Source of the DNA: Natranaerofaba carboxydovora
GTDB lineage: Bacteria > Bacillota > Natranaerobiia > Natranaerobiales > Natranaerofabaceae
Assembly: GCF_022539405.1 (NCBI RefSeq)
Contig: NZ_CP054394.1
Coordinates: 64,501 to 128,500, forward strand
Direction of reading: 5' to 3'
DNA length: 64,000 nt
Positions 44,501 to 53,585 of the stretch are shown here, piece by piece; positions within the stretch are counted from its first letter, which is position 1, and every line of letters starts with the position of its first letter. The translations under genes and the position numbers were made by a program. The notes under the pieces were generated by a model. It was not told the DNA's origin. It was given only the letters and a program-made list of their open reading frames with translations, and ran no database searches.

Positions 44501-45622
44501 ATGCCGAGTAAAGTGTTAAAACCTTCGGTCATAGCTGGCCTTATTTTGGTCTTCTTATTTAGTAGTATGGGATTTGCACAAACGGGAGCAGATTTAGAGA
44601 TAAGGCTTGATGGGGAAGTATTAGATGTTGAGGCAAATGTAACAGATGGTAGAATGTATGTTGACAGCGATCAATTAGCCGATGAAACAGGCTTAGAAGT
44701 CGACGAGCAACCAGAAGTAGCACTAAGAAGTTTCTTTGAGGACAGAGGAGCTATAGTTGTTTGGGATTCAAGAGCAAGGGCAGCTAATATTTACTATAAT
44801 GTAGATGATTATAGTGCAACCGAGCTTTTGGCTGCTAGCTCTGAAACAATGCTAGCCAAAAACACATTCCAGATGAGTTCAGAAGGAGAAATAGACTTTG
44901 AATTTGACACACCTACGGAAGAGTTATCTTGGCCTCAGGACTCAGCAGGATTTAGCCTTGATGCTTCCTTTAGCTATGATCCCTTTGAGATGTACATGCA
45001 GCAAGGAATTAGTCATAACGAATTTGGTGATATCTCCTTGGAAGTTGCTTATGAAGACGGCATTTCTTATCAGAGAAGTCCGATGTTGACAGGTGACGTG
45101 TGGTTAGCTAGTGAAGACGATACTGATGAAGTTATGGAAATGATGGAGTTAGTAAACCAGATGGACCCAAGAGTTCTTATGCAGTTGGCAGAAGATTTTG
45201 GAGCAAATGTTTATTTTGGTGACTCTGAAGAGATTGATGGTGTAGAATATAAGGTTGTTAATGTAGAACTTGATGAAGGAGTAGTAGAATCTATAATTGA
45301 TGAAATGATAGAAGATGATGAACTGGCAGAAGTTCACAGAGCGATGCTAGAAAATTTAGATATTACATCTTATGATGAGTATTTGATAAACTCTGAAAAT
45401 TTAGTGGTAGATTATATAAGGGAAGATGCTGAAGTAAACTTTTCCTTTGACGGTTCTGATCTAGAAGAGATGATGGGAGCAGAGCTTGGCTTAGATGGAG
45501 ATGTTACAGGTTACTTTGGCATATCTGCCCAAAGCGAGATATTTGGTGTAGGAGATCCAATTGAGATGCCAACTTTTAGAGATGTAGTTGATGCTGAAGA
45601 TTTTGTTCATGAGGTAGAATAA
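44501..45622 (+). CDS. Secreted protein with copper-amine-oxidase-like N-domain
   Basis: 373 aa from the ATG at 44501 (AAGGAGGAA upstream; the upstream part of the frame overlaps a terminator). Signal peptide to about residue 27 (GLILVFLFSSMGFAQT). Residues 30-105 resemble the Cu_amine_oxidN1-type fold used in Firmicute surface proteins (IRLDGEVLDVEANVTDGRMY, then ALRSFFEDRGAIVVWDSRAR). The remaining 270 residues, strongly acidic, resemble DUF6612-like substrate-binding folds. Exported; function unknown. Confidence 0.75.
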   Translation: MPSKVLKPSVIAGLILVFLFSSMGFAQTGADLEIRLDGEVLDVEANVTDGRMYVDSDQLADETGLEVDEQPEVALRSFFEDRGAIVVWDSRARAANIYYNVDDYSATELLAASSETMLAKNTFQMSSEGEIDFEFDTPTEELSWPQDSAGFSLDASFSYDPFEMYMQQGISHNEFGDISLEVAYEDGISYQRSPMLTGDVWLASEDDTDEVMEMMELVNQMDPRVLMQLAEDFGANVYFGDSEEIDGVEYKVVNVELDEGVVESIIDEMIEDDELAEVHRAMLENLDITSYDEYLINSENLVVDYIREDAEVNFSFDGSDLEEMMGAELGLDGDVTGYFGISAQSEIFGVGDPIEMPTFRDVVDAEDFVHEVE

Positions 45623-45680
45623 GCAAGACTAGTAAGTTAAGTAAAAATATAAGTGAAAATTTAATAATTGTGTCAATATA

Positions 45681-45713
45681 AAGTCCTCGTTTCATAGAAC
45701 GGGGACTTTTTTT
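45681..45713 (+). terminator. Intrinsic terminator
   Basis: AAGTCCTCGTT / AACGGGGACTT stem followed by seven T. Confidence 0.88.
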
Positions 45714-45877
45714 GTCTTATTTTACCTCGACAAAGGAAAATACTAAATTTAAAAGAAAATATAATATTACTTTTAGAACTGCGTTCTAAGAGTCAAGCAT
45801 GTATACCAGTCATGCGCATTAATAAAAATAAAACTATGCAACAGTGTGTTGTAAAAATGATAGGGGGGGTAGAAACT

Positions 45878-46537
45878 ATGATTGATTCAATTAAAAATCT
45901 TTTGAATGAAAGGTTAGGCTTAAGATTAATGGTTATGCTAATCTTTATTTCCCTGGTTATATTTTCAGGAAACTTTGTAATTTCTAAGTTTTGGTTATCT
46001 GTTGCTGAAGCTGATGGCCAGAAAGAACCTTTTGGAGAAAAAGATATAGAAGCTGTCGGAGTTGAAATTGGTATGGAAAGCGAAGACATAAAAAACAATC
46101 TAGGTACTCCAAAGAGTATAGAAATGTTCAATTATCGGCTTGGGGAAGGAGAGATATGGGAGTATGAGTTTGGTGAGCTGATCCTATATTACTGGGAGGA
46201 TAATATTATTTTAAATAATATTATAGTAAACAAACCAGGGTTTGAAGGGCCAAGGGATATACAGGTAGGAGATCACAAAGATGAAGTAATTAACAGATTC
46301 TTGCAGGACGGCTCTAACTCATCAGCAAATACCAAAGATTTGCCATCTACCAAAACTTTGTATGGCGACAGTGCACATAATTCTACAGGAGGAACTATAT
46401 ATTATGATGAAGACGGTATAGTAGATAAAATTATCTATGTAAAAGCAAATTCAGGGGAATGGCCATATGCTTTAATTATTGACTTTAATGAGCAGGAAAA
46501 GGTGAATTCATTTACTATAAATGTTGAGGTGATATAA
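45878..46537 (+). CDS. Membrane-anchored extracytoplasmic protein
   Basis: 219 aa from the ATG at 45878 (AGGGGGGGTAG upstream). One N-terminal membrane anchor (residues 18-40, LMVMLIFISLVIFSGNFVIS). The outer domain has two repeats of a short pattern (GVEIGMESEDIKNNLGTPKS, DIQVGDHKDEVINRFLQDGS), similar to SmpA/OmlA-like modules, each followed by a YY or YDEDG strand. No enzymatic motif. After its stop, 46538-46725 holds apparent debris of a related frame. Confidence 0.65.
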   Translation: MIDSIKNLLNERLGLRLMVMLIFISLVIFSGNFVISKFWLSVAEADGQKEPFGEKDIEAVGVEIGMESEDIKNNLGTPKSIEMFNYRLGEGEIWEYEFGELILYYWEDNIILNNIIVNKPGFEGPRDIQVGDHKDEVINRFLQDGSNSSANTKDLPSTKTLYGDSAHNSTGGTIYYDEDGIVDKIIYVKANSGEWPYALIIDFNEQEKVNSFTINVEVI

Positions 46538-46739
46538 TATCTGACATAATTGAAAATAAGTTTACAATTGGGGTAAAAGATGGTAAAATATAAACAACAC
46601 CAAATTTTGATTCCTCAGGATTAATATCTATTCAAGGGTTTTCCCAAGATAATTTTAAAATTAAATATACAGAAAATATAGAATACTCCACCGATGTTAT
46701 TAATATATTATTCTCGTAATCAAGTATTAAACAGGTTAT

Positions 46740-46768
46740 AAGATGAGGCCACTCCTCATCTTTTTTTG
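46740..46768 (+). terminator. Intrinsic terminator
   Basis: AGATGAGG / CCTCATCT-type stem around CCACT, followed by seven T. Separates the membrane protein from the regulator gene. Confidence 0.85.
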
Positions 46769-46802
46769 TCTTCAACTCTTAGTAGGAAAGGGGAGTAGGA
46801 AT

Positions 46803-48119
46803 GTGGTGGTGCATATTACCTCCAGTTTTGAAGTTGATGTTGGTAAGCTAGAAGAGGTAAGTAAGATATTTACTTACTCAACGGGAATTAATAGTAAGGT
46901 GTTTAATTATAAAGGAGAGGTGCTTGCGGCTACCACATACAGAGATCAGATTAATTTTTGTGATTTGGTGTGGAACCAGGGAAAGGATAAAGAAGTATGT
47001 AAACATGCTTATATACATGGTGGTTTTCAAAGTGCAAAAAAAGGAGACGTATATGTATATTTTTGTCCATATGGTATGGTTAAACTTTCTGTAGCAGTCT
47101 TAAAAGGGGAGAATATGTCATATTTCCTTTGTGCAGGTCCTCTATTAGTACATCCTGTTGATGATTTGATGGTTGAAAGGGTAATAAATAGAAACAATAA
47201 GTTAAAAAATTATAGTACTTATGTTAGAAATTATCTTCAGGAAATAGACTATGTTGACAGTGACAGGATATACTGGCTGGCAAAGCTTTTGTACAATTTG
47301 GTACAGGGTTCTTGCTTTGAGGAGTCACAAAGACTAGAGAGCAGCGAAAAGCCAAAAGCTTGGGTCAATTCAAGGCTTTACCAACACGAGGAAGAGAATA
47401 TTAAAAAAGAGGGTTTTGATGATAATTTTTTAAAAAGCTTATTGTATAGAGAGAAAAAGTTGTTAGAAAAAATCGAGTTAGGTGACAAAAAAGGGGGTGA
47501 AAAGCTTGCAGATTGGCTAGTCAATAACTTTGCTTCTTCTGATGGTGATATAGAGCTTTTGAAACTAAAGGCAGTTGAACTGGTAGTTATATTATCAAGG
47601 AAGGCCATAGAGTTGGGCTGTGATATAGAATTGATTTTTGAAAAAGAGTATGTATATTTTCAAAAAATACAGAAATGTGAGGATAAAAATGAACTTTGCG
47701 GTTGCTTGAATGAGATTATAATGTTTTTCGTAAAAGAAAGTAACTTGGATTCGGGGAAAAGAAAAAGTAAGGTAATGATAACTAAAGCTATTGATTACAT
47801 TGAAAAGAACTACAAAAAAGAATTGAAACTAGAAGATGTTGCAAAGGAGGTAGGACTTAGCTCTGCTTATTTTAGCAGGATATTTAAGCAGGAGACGGGA
47901 CTCTCTTTTACCGAGTATGTTAATAGAGTTAGAGTTAAGCTTAGCAAAGAAATGCTAAAAGATTACAGCTCTCTTGCAGATGTTGCATTGAATGTAGGTT
48001 TTAGTGACCAAAGTTATTTTTGCAAAACCTTTAAGAGAATAACTGGTCTTTCACCTGGTAAGTACAAAAATGCAATTTATAGCAATTTGCCAGATGAGAT
48101 ATCTAGAGAAAGTAAATAA
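46803..48119 (+). CDS. PocR-AraC family transcription regulator
   Basis: About 438 aa from a GTG at 46803 (AAAGGGGAG upstream). An earlier ATG lies inside the terminator and is unlikely. The N-terminal PocR-type ligand domain has FCDLVWNQGKDKEVCKHAYI, VYVYFCPYGMVKLSVAVLKG and YFLCAGPLLV with several Cys that may bind metal. A helical linker follows, and the C-terminal AraC double HTH has LKLEDVAKEVGLSSAYFSRI and DVALNVGFSDQSYFCKTFKR. Directly upstream of phaE, so it may control PHA synthesis. Confidence 0.85.
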   Translation: MVVHITSSFEVDVGKLEEVSKIFTYSTGINSKVFNYKGEVLAATTYRDQINFCDLVWNQGKDKEVCKHAYIHGGFQSAKKGDVYVYFCPYGMVKLSVAVLKGENMSYFLCAGPLLVHPVDDLMVERVINRNNKLKNYSTYVRNYLQEIDYVDSDRIYWLAKLLYNLVQGSCFEESQRLESSEKPKAWVNSRLYQHEEENIKKEGFDDNFLKSLLYREKKLLEKIELGDKKGGEKLADWLVNNFASSDGDIELLKLKAVELVVILSRKAIELGCDIELIFEKEYVYFQKIQKCEDKNELCGCLNEIIMFFVKESNLDSGKRKSKVMITKAIDYIEKNYKKELKLEDVAKEVGLSSAYFSRIFKQETGLSFTEYVNRVRVKLSKEMLKDYSSLADVALNVGFSDQSYFCKTFKRITGLSPGKYKNAIYSNLPDEISRESK

Positions 48120-48237
48120 AATACAAATATATCAAAAGAAACTACAATAAAAAAAATGGTTTATCTGCTAATATCTTTAAGGGTAGGATAAACAGACCAA
48201 ATTAAATAAGTTTGGAGAAACAAGGAGGTAGATTTTA

Positions 48238-49455
48238 TTGACGAATGAGAAAAATGGAAATGAAAAAGATGTTCTTCAAGATTGGCTAAAGACTCAAGAA
48301 AAGCTTTTAGATACTTGGAAAGAAAGTGTAGCTTCTTTTCAACCTGAAAGCGTTAAAAATACTTTTGGGGAACCTTTTGAGAAAATGCTTGAAGAATGGC
48401 AAAACAATCAAGAAAAAGTCCTTGAATTATGGAAAGGAACATTCTCTGATTTTGGTCCGGATAAAATGTTTAATCCATTCGATAGTGAGATAACTAAAAA
48501 AATAAATGACTTTTATGAGAACTGGTACGAAAATTACGAAAAAATGTTTAACGACATGACGAAGATGTTTCCGTCACAGGTAGGAAAAGAAACATTTGAA
48601 AAAATGTTTCAGGGAGGAAAAGCATACTCCAATCTTTTTGACTTTTGGAACAAATATGTAAGCAATTTTGTACAAATGCCCAATTCTTCGATGCCAGAAA
48701 AATTTAGTGAAATGCCAAAAGAGTGGATGGAAGACTACAATAAAGTTTTAAGAAGTTTTTTTCAGCAAGGTTTGGGAGAGCCATTTAATGACTTTATCAA
48801 ATCTACGACTGAATTAGCTGATGCATACAAGCAAACTATGGAAAGCTTTATTGGTCCCTGGATGGAATCCTCTGATGAACTGAAAGAGAAAGCTATGGAA
48901 GCAATGAAAGGCGACAAAGAAGCCTATATGGAATTTTTAAAGGACTGGAATGAAGCTTTTCATGAATCATATGGTAGATTATTTAAAGCTCCTGGGTTTG
49001 GCCTAAGTAAAGAGCATTCAGAGAAATTATTACAAAGTATGGACGCATATATGGAGTACACAACAGCTGTAAATGAATTCTCTGCTTCTTTATACAAAGT
49101 TGGCTATGATGTTATGGATAAGATTATGAATAAAATAATGGAGCAAAAAGAAAAGGGTGAAGCTCCAGAGACATTTAAAGAGTTTTATGATATGTGGATA
49201 AGCACCAATGAAGAAGCTTTCCTTGAATTATTTAAGGAGGATAGCTTTGCCAAATTGCTAGGAAGGGTAGTAGACGCTGGAGCTACTTTTAAGAAAAAAT
49301 ATGACGAAGTCATGATAAAAGGACTTAAAGATTTACCTATTCCTACTAATGAAGAAATGGATACAGTTTATAAGAATATGTATGAGCTAAAAAAAGAAGT
49401 TAGGGAGCAGAAAAAAGAAATAGAGGAAATAAAGAAAAAGCTGGATGAAAAATAG
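48238..49455 (+). CDS. phaE: PHA synthase subunit PhaE (class III)
   Basis: 405 aa. TTG start with GGAGGTAG upstream. Trp- and acid-rich helical protein. The N-terminus has loose repeats (LKTQEKLLDTWKESVASF; WQNNQEKVLELWKGTFSDF; FYENWYENYEKMFNDM), the middle has the PhaE patterns EPFNDFIKSTTELADAYKQT and MESFIGPWMESSDE, and the C-terminus is a coiled coil (VREQKKEIEEIKKKLDEK). PhaE has no catalytic site; it activates PhaC. phaC follows after 26 bp. Confidence 0.93.
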   Translation: MTNEKNGNEKDVLQDWLKTQEKLLDTWKESVASFQPESVKNTFGEPFEKMLEEWQNNQEKVLELWKGTFSDFGPDKMFNPFDSEITKKINDFYENWYENYEKMFNDMTKMFPSQVGKETFEKMFQGGKAYSNLFDFWNKYVSNFVQMPNSSMPEKFSEMPKEWMEDYNKVLRSFFQQGLGEPFNDFIKSTTELADAYKQTMESFIGPWMESSDELKEKAMEAMKGDKEAYMEFLKDWNEAFHESYGRLFKAPGFGLSKEHSEKLLQSMDAYMEYTTAVNEFSASLYKVGYDVMDKIMNKIMEQKEKGEAPETFKEFYDMWISTNEEAFLELFKEDSFAKLLGRVVDAGATFKKKYDEVMIKGLKDLPIPTNEEMDTVYKNMYELKKEVREQKKEIEEIKKKLDEK

Positions 49456-49481
49456 TAAATAAAGTGAGGTGAATGTAATTA

Positions 49482-50750
49482 ATGTTTTTTCCGATTGACT
49501 ATAAAAAATCCATGGAAGAATTAGTGGATTTGAATAAAAAAATGATTAAAGGTACTGATATTATGCTTTCTCTTGAAAAGAAAGATGTAGATGTTGCTCC
49601 AACCCCAAAAGAACTTATCTATCAAGAAGATAAAATGAAACTATATCATTATAAGCCAATAAAAAAGGATGTAAACACCATCCCAACAGTGATTGTCTAT
49701 GCCCTTGTAAATCGCCAGTATATGATGGACCTTCAAGAAAAGAACAGTGTAATAAAAAGATGGTTAGAACTGGGATTAGATGTTTATATAGTAGACTGGG
49801 GTTATCCGGACAAATCAGATAAATATATAACAATGGAAGACTATATTTATGGTTACATGGATAATGCTATAAACAAAGTAATGGAAATAAATAATGTAGA
49901 TGAAATCAACTTACTTGGAGTTTGTCAGGGTGGAACTTTTAGTGCTATATATTCTGCGCTTTTCCCAGAAAAGATCAAAAATCTAGTTACAATGGTGGCA
50001 CCTTTTGACTTTGATACAAAAGATGGACTTTTATTTCACTGGAGTGACTACATGGATGTAGATAACTTAGTAGATGCTCATGGTGTTATTCCAGCAGATT
50101 TTATGAATTTTGGGTTTTTGATGTTAAGGCCTTTTAGTTTGACTATGGATAAATATGTTGGATTTTTAGATAATGCTGATAATCCAGAAGTGGTTAAAGA
50201 TTTTCTGAGGATGGAAAGGTGGATTTTCGATAGCCCAGATCAAGCTGGTGAAGCTTTTCGAAAATTCATCAAGGAGCTTTATCAGGAAAATAAGCTAATC
50301 AAAAATGAGCTGCAGCTTGGTGGCCGCACCGTAGATTTAAAAAATATTGATATGCCCCTTTTAAATGTTTATGCTGAAAAAGATCACCTTGTTCCACCTG
50401 CGGCAAGTAAGCCATTAAATGATGTAGTTTCTAGTAAAGACAAAGAATTAGTATCTATTAAAGGTGGTCACATAGGAATCTATGTAGGTTCAAAATCTCA
50501 AAAAGAGGTGGCGCCTAAGGTTGCCGACTGGTTAAATGAGCGTTCTACAAAAAAAACAACAAAAAAATCAAGTTCTAGCGCTAGTTCTAGTGGAAGTTCA
50601 AGTAAGGCAAAATCTACTTCAAGCAAATCCACTTCAAGTAAATCAAGTTCTAGCAGCAGTAAATCTACGAGTACAAATAGTTCTACTAGCAAAACTAGTT
50701 CAGGTAGTAAATCTTCAAGTTCCAAGAAAGGTAGTGAGGAGGAAAAGTGA
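49482..50750 (+). CDS. phaC: PHA synthase catalytic subunit PhaC (class III)
   Basis: 422 aa. Alpha/beta-hydrolase with the synthase lipase-like box GVCQGG (Cys148), Asp301 in AEKDHLVPP and His330 in KGGHIGIYVGS, which form the catalytic triad. It polymerises (R)-3-hydroxyacyl-CoA into granule polyester. The core ends near residue 353, where class III enzymes normally stop. A further ~68 residues consist almost wholly of Ser, Lys and Thr and are an unusual, disordered tail. No ribosome site is as good as that at this ATG (GAGGTG upstream). Confidence 0.94.
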   Translation: MFFPIDYKKSMEELVDLNKKMIKGTDIMLSLEKKDVDVAPTPKELIYQEDKMKLYHYKPIKKDVNTIPTVIVYALVNRQYMMDLQEKNSVIKRWLELGLDVYIVDWGYPDKSDKYITMEDYIYGYMDNAINKVMEINNVDEINLLGVCQGGTFSAIYSALFPEKIKNLVTMVAPFDFDTKDGLLFHWSDYMDVDNLVDAHGVIPADFMNFGFLMLRPFSLTMDKYVGFLDNADNPEVVKDFLRMERWIFDSPDQAGEAFRKFIKELYQENKLIKNELQLGGRTVDLKNIDMPLLNVYAEKDHLVPPAASKPLNDVVSSKDKELVSIKGGHIGIYVGSKSQKEVAPKVADWLNERSTKKTTKKSSSSASSSGSSSKAKSTSSKSTSSKSSSSSSKSTSTNSSTSKTSSGSKSSSSKKGSEEEK

Positions 50751-50837
50751 TAGTAACGTAGGGTGAGTTTGGCAGTTAAATATTTTATTAAATAAATTGA
50801 TTTTCTAAAAAAGATTTCATGAGGAGGTTAATGCAAG

Positions 50838-51620
50838 ATGGCAGTTTTAGAAAGAGTTGACTATAGTCTTCGCCCGATGCCTTTGGAGGATAAGGTGGCG
50901 ATTGTAACCGGAGGAGCAAAGGGAATTGGTGCAGCTGTCTCAGAGCAGCTTGCTACCTTAGGTGCAAAGGTGGTTGTTAACTATAATAGTAGTTTTAAAG
51001 AGGCGGAGAAGATAGTTAACAAGATGAAAAGTAAAGGAGGTCAGGTATGTTGTTTGCCAGGCAATGTAGCTGACGAAGAACACATGGAAAGAATTGCCAA
51101 ACTAACCCGAGAAAGATTTGACAAGATAGATATACTAGTAAACAATGCTGGTATCACACAGGATAACTTGATGGTTAACATGACTTCTGAAGAATGGCGA
51201 AAAGTAGTAGAAACAAACTTAAATGGTGTATTCAATAGTACCCATGCTGTACTGCCTGCAATGAAAGAGCAAAATAGTGGTTGTATAATTAATATGAGCT
51301 CAATAATCGGTCAAATGGGTGGAGTAGGCCAGGCTAATTACTCTGCTGCTAAAGCGGGAGTAATTGGCTTTACTAAAACATTAGCCCAGGAGATGGCACG
51401 CTATAATATCAGAGTGAACGCGGTATGTCCAGGATTTATAGATACTTCAATGACAGAACAAATACCAGAAAAGGTAAAAGAAAAACTCATGAAGAAAATC
51501 CCAATGGGAAGATTCGGAGAAACTCAGGAGGTAGCCAAAACTATAGCTTTTCTAATATTACATGGAACTTATATAACAGGTCAAACGATAAATGTTAACG
51601 GCGGAATGTACATGGAATAA
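50838..51620 (+). CDS. phaB: Acetoacetyl-CoA reductase PhaB-like SDR
   Basis: 260 aa. Short-chain dehydrogenase with a 16-residue N-terminal extension. Cofactor motif TGGAKGIGAA, NNAG (LVNNAGITQDN), catalytic Ser in NMSSIIGQMGG, YSAAK (Tyr/Lys), and PGFIDT. It makes (R)-3-hydroxyacyl-CoA with NADPH for PhaC. Located after phaC with AGGAGG before the ATG; a terminator ends this first PHA unit. Confidence 0.9.
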   Translation: MAVLERVDYSLRPMPLEDKVAIVTGGAKGIGAAVSEQLATLGAKVVVNYNSSFKEAEKIVNKMKSKGGQVCCLPGNVADEEHMERIAKLTRERFDKIDILVNNAGITQDNLMVNMTSEEWRKVVETNLNGVFNSTHAVLPAMKEQNSGCIINMSSIIGQMGGVGQANYSAAKAGVIGFTKTLAQEMARYNIRVNAVCPGFIDTSMTEQIPEKVKEKLMKKIPMGRFGETQEVAKTIAFLILHGTYITGQTINVNGGMYME

Positions 51621-51631
51621 AAAATATAGCG

Positions 51632-51674
51632 AAACACCTTTTCTCTATCTAAATCGAGGAAAGGTGTTTTTTTG
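51632..51674 (+). terminator. Intrinsic terminator after phaB
   Basis: AACACCTTTTCTC / GAGGAAAGGTGTT stem followed by seven T. Confidence 0.9.
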
Positions 51675-51741
51675 TCAAATCAAGTTAGATTAAAAAGATA
51701 GATAAAATATGTTATAATTTAGAAAAAGGGGTGGCAAATTA

Positions 51742-52644
51742 ATGCAGTTAAAACATATTAAAGGAAAATGCTTTTATATTCCAAACCCTGCTAATATAGG
51801 TGTTATAAAGGGCGAAACTGGTGTAATACTTGTTGATACTGGCTTAGATGACGATACAGGCAGAAAGATCATTAAAACCCTTGAAGAAAATGACTTATCT
51901 CCTTCTGCAATAATTAACACACATTCTCATGGAGATCATTATGGTGGCAATTATTTTATCAAAAACAAAACTAATGTCCCGATTTATGCCCCCTTTTTGG
52001 AAGCAGATATAATAGAAAATACCTACCTTGAGCCATATTTTTTATTTTCTGGTGCTCATCCTATAAAAGACCTTCAAAATAAATTTCTCATGGGAAAACC
52101 AACATGCATAGAAAAAGTCATAAAAGATGAAGAAGCAACGATAGATGGCGTGGAATTAAAGATTTACTTTTTGCCCGGCCATTCTCCAAACCAAATAGGT
52201 GTTAAAGTAGACGATGTTTTTTTTATTGGGGATGCTGTTTTTTCTACTGTTGCTCTAAAAAAGCACAAAATCCCTTTTTATATAGATATAGATAAGCAAA
52301 AAAACACCCTTGATTTTCTTCGTCAAGTTAATGAAAGTAATGAGTGTGATTACTTTTTGCCTGGACATGGTGAATTATCAGAAGATATTTCCCTTGAAAT
52401 AGAAGCAAATCAATCAGCAATAAATGATATTGAGAAGGACTTAATCAGTTTACTTAGTGACAAAAAATCTATTGAAGAGACGATGAAGGAGATTTTTTCG
52501 AAATATAACATCAAGGTTAAAAGTGTGTATCAGTATTTTTTAATGAAGACAGCAGTTATGGCTTATCTAAGTTATTTCCATCACCTAGGTAAGGTTAGTA
52601 CAATATTAGATGACGGGTCGTTATACTGGCAATCTTCAGACTAA
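51742..52644 (+). CDS. Metallo-beta-lactamase-fold hydrolase
   Basis: 300 aa. The zinc site is NTHSHGDHYGGN (H-x-H-x-D-H), with FLPGHSPNQIGV, FFIGDAVFS and FLPGHGELSED carrying the later His and Asp ligands, as in glyoxalase II-type hydrolases. Position between PHA genes suggests hydrolysis of a thioester or of a granule-related ester, but the substrate cannot be read from the sequence. ATG after AAAGGGGTGG. Confidence 0.88.
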   Translation: MQLKHIKGKCFYIPNPANIGVIKGETGVILVDTGLDDDTGRKIIKTLEENDLSPSAIINTHSHGDHYGGNYFIKNKTNVPIYAPFLEADIIENTYLEPYFLFSGAHPIKDLQNKFLMGKPTCIEKVIKDEEATIDGVELKIYFLPGHSPNQIGVKVDDVFFIGDAVFSTVALKKHKIPFYIDIDKQKNTLDFLRQVNESNECDYFLPGHGELSEDISLEIEANQSAINDIEKDLISLLSDKKSIEETMKEIFSKYNIKVKSVYQYFLMKTAVMAYLSYFHHLGKVSTILDDGSLYWQSSD

Positions 52645-52710
52645 ATAATCAGATGATTAGATAATAAAAATGATCTAATAAATAATTTAAGCGTGTTAGG
52701 GGGAGGAAAT

Positions 52711-53559
52711 ATGCTAGAAAATGAGTTAAGAAAAAACTGTGTTGAAGAAAAACTAGCAGACAATAGTCCAATCAACCTGTTATCAGTAACAGATGAGGCA
52801 AATATTTCTAAAAAAATGAATGTAAGCCACAAAGATATTCAAAAAAAAGCTTTAGAATCAAAGATTTTTCCAACAAGATATTTAAGAAACTATGGTACTG
52901 TTGGTTTTGATGGTCAGCTAACACTTCTTAATTCCACTGTAGGGGTAGTTGGGGCAGGGGGTCTTGGAGGGTATATTGTTGAGTTTTTAGCGAGAATGGG
53001 AATAGGTAATCTTGTTGTTATTGATGATGATACCTTTGAAGACAACAACCTGAATCGCCAACTTCTTTCGACTGAAGAGAACCTGGCAGAATATAAAACC
53101 AGTGCCGTGTCTCCCCGGGTCGATATGCTTAACAAAGGAGTGGATGTAAAAACAATAACTAACAGATTAACTGAAGATAATGGGGAAGAACTGCTTGGGG
53201 AATGTGATGTTATTGTTGATGCCCTTGATAATTTGCCATCAAGATATGCCTTAGAAGAAACTGCAAAATCAATGGGAGTGCCGATGGTACATGGCGCGAT
53301 AGGAGGATTTATTGGGCAGGTTATGACAATTTTCCCTGATGATACAGGTTTGTCGGCTATTTATCCCAAAAAAGAAGATGCTCCTGATAAGCTGATTGAG
53401 GTAAGTCTTGGTAATCCAACTGCAACTCCTCCTATGATAGCATCCTGGCAAGTGCAGGAATGTGTTAAGATTTTAACGGGGTTAGGTGAGCCTCTTAGAA
53501 ACTGTCTTCTTTACTTTGATGCATTAGAGGGTCAGGTAGAAACAATAAAAATAATTTGA
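52711..53559 (+). CDS. ThiF/MoeB/HesA-family protein
   Basis: 282 aa from the ATG at 52711 (GGGGGAGG upstream). E1-like adenylating fold: GVVGAGGLGGYIVEFLARMG (nucleotide loop), VIDDDTFEDNNLNRQLL (Arg finger region), CDVIVDALDNLPSRY and MVHGAIGGFIGQVMTIFP. The zinc CxxC pairs of MoeB/ThiF are not visible and no ThiS/MoaD partner is in the window. Its stop overlaps the upstream edge of the phaJ-like gene region, so it is co-transcribed in a PHA setting, which is unexpected. Confidence 0.85.
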   Translation: MLENELRKNCVEEKLADNSPINLLSVTDEANISKKMNVSHKDIQKKALESKIFPTRYLRNYGTVGFDGQLTLLNSTVGVVGAGGLGGYIVEFLARMGIGNLVVIDDDTFEDNNLNRQLLSTEENLAEYKTSAVSPRVDMLNKGVDVKTITNRLTEDNGEELLGECDVIVDALDNLPSRYALEETAKSMGVPMVHGAIGGFIGQVMTIFPDDTGLSAIYPKKEDAPDKLIEVSLGNPTATPPMIASWQVQECVKILTGLGEPLRNCLLYFDALEGQVETIKII

Positions 53560-53585
53560 CTGAACTTAAGAAAGGTGTGTTCATT

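Noticed and set aside
46538-46725. Small coding gene after the membrane protein
   Set aside because: An open stretch (GLISIQGFSQDNFKIKY) has no start codon with a ribosome site; more likely debris of a duplicated 3' end.
46743-46802. Upstream ATG extension of the AraC-type regulator
   Set aside because: It lies in a terminator stem and T-run; a ribosome site sits later, before GTG 46803.
50498-50766. Frames opposite and beside the PhaC tail
   Set aside because: They arise from the repetitive Ser/Lys codons in other frames; only the PhaC frame joins a real domain.
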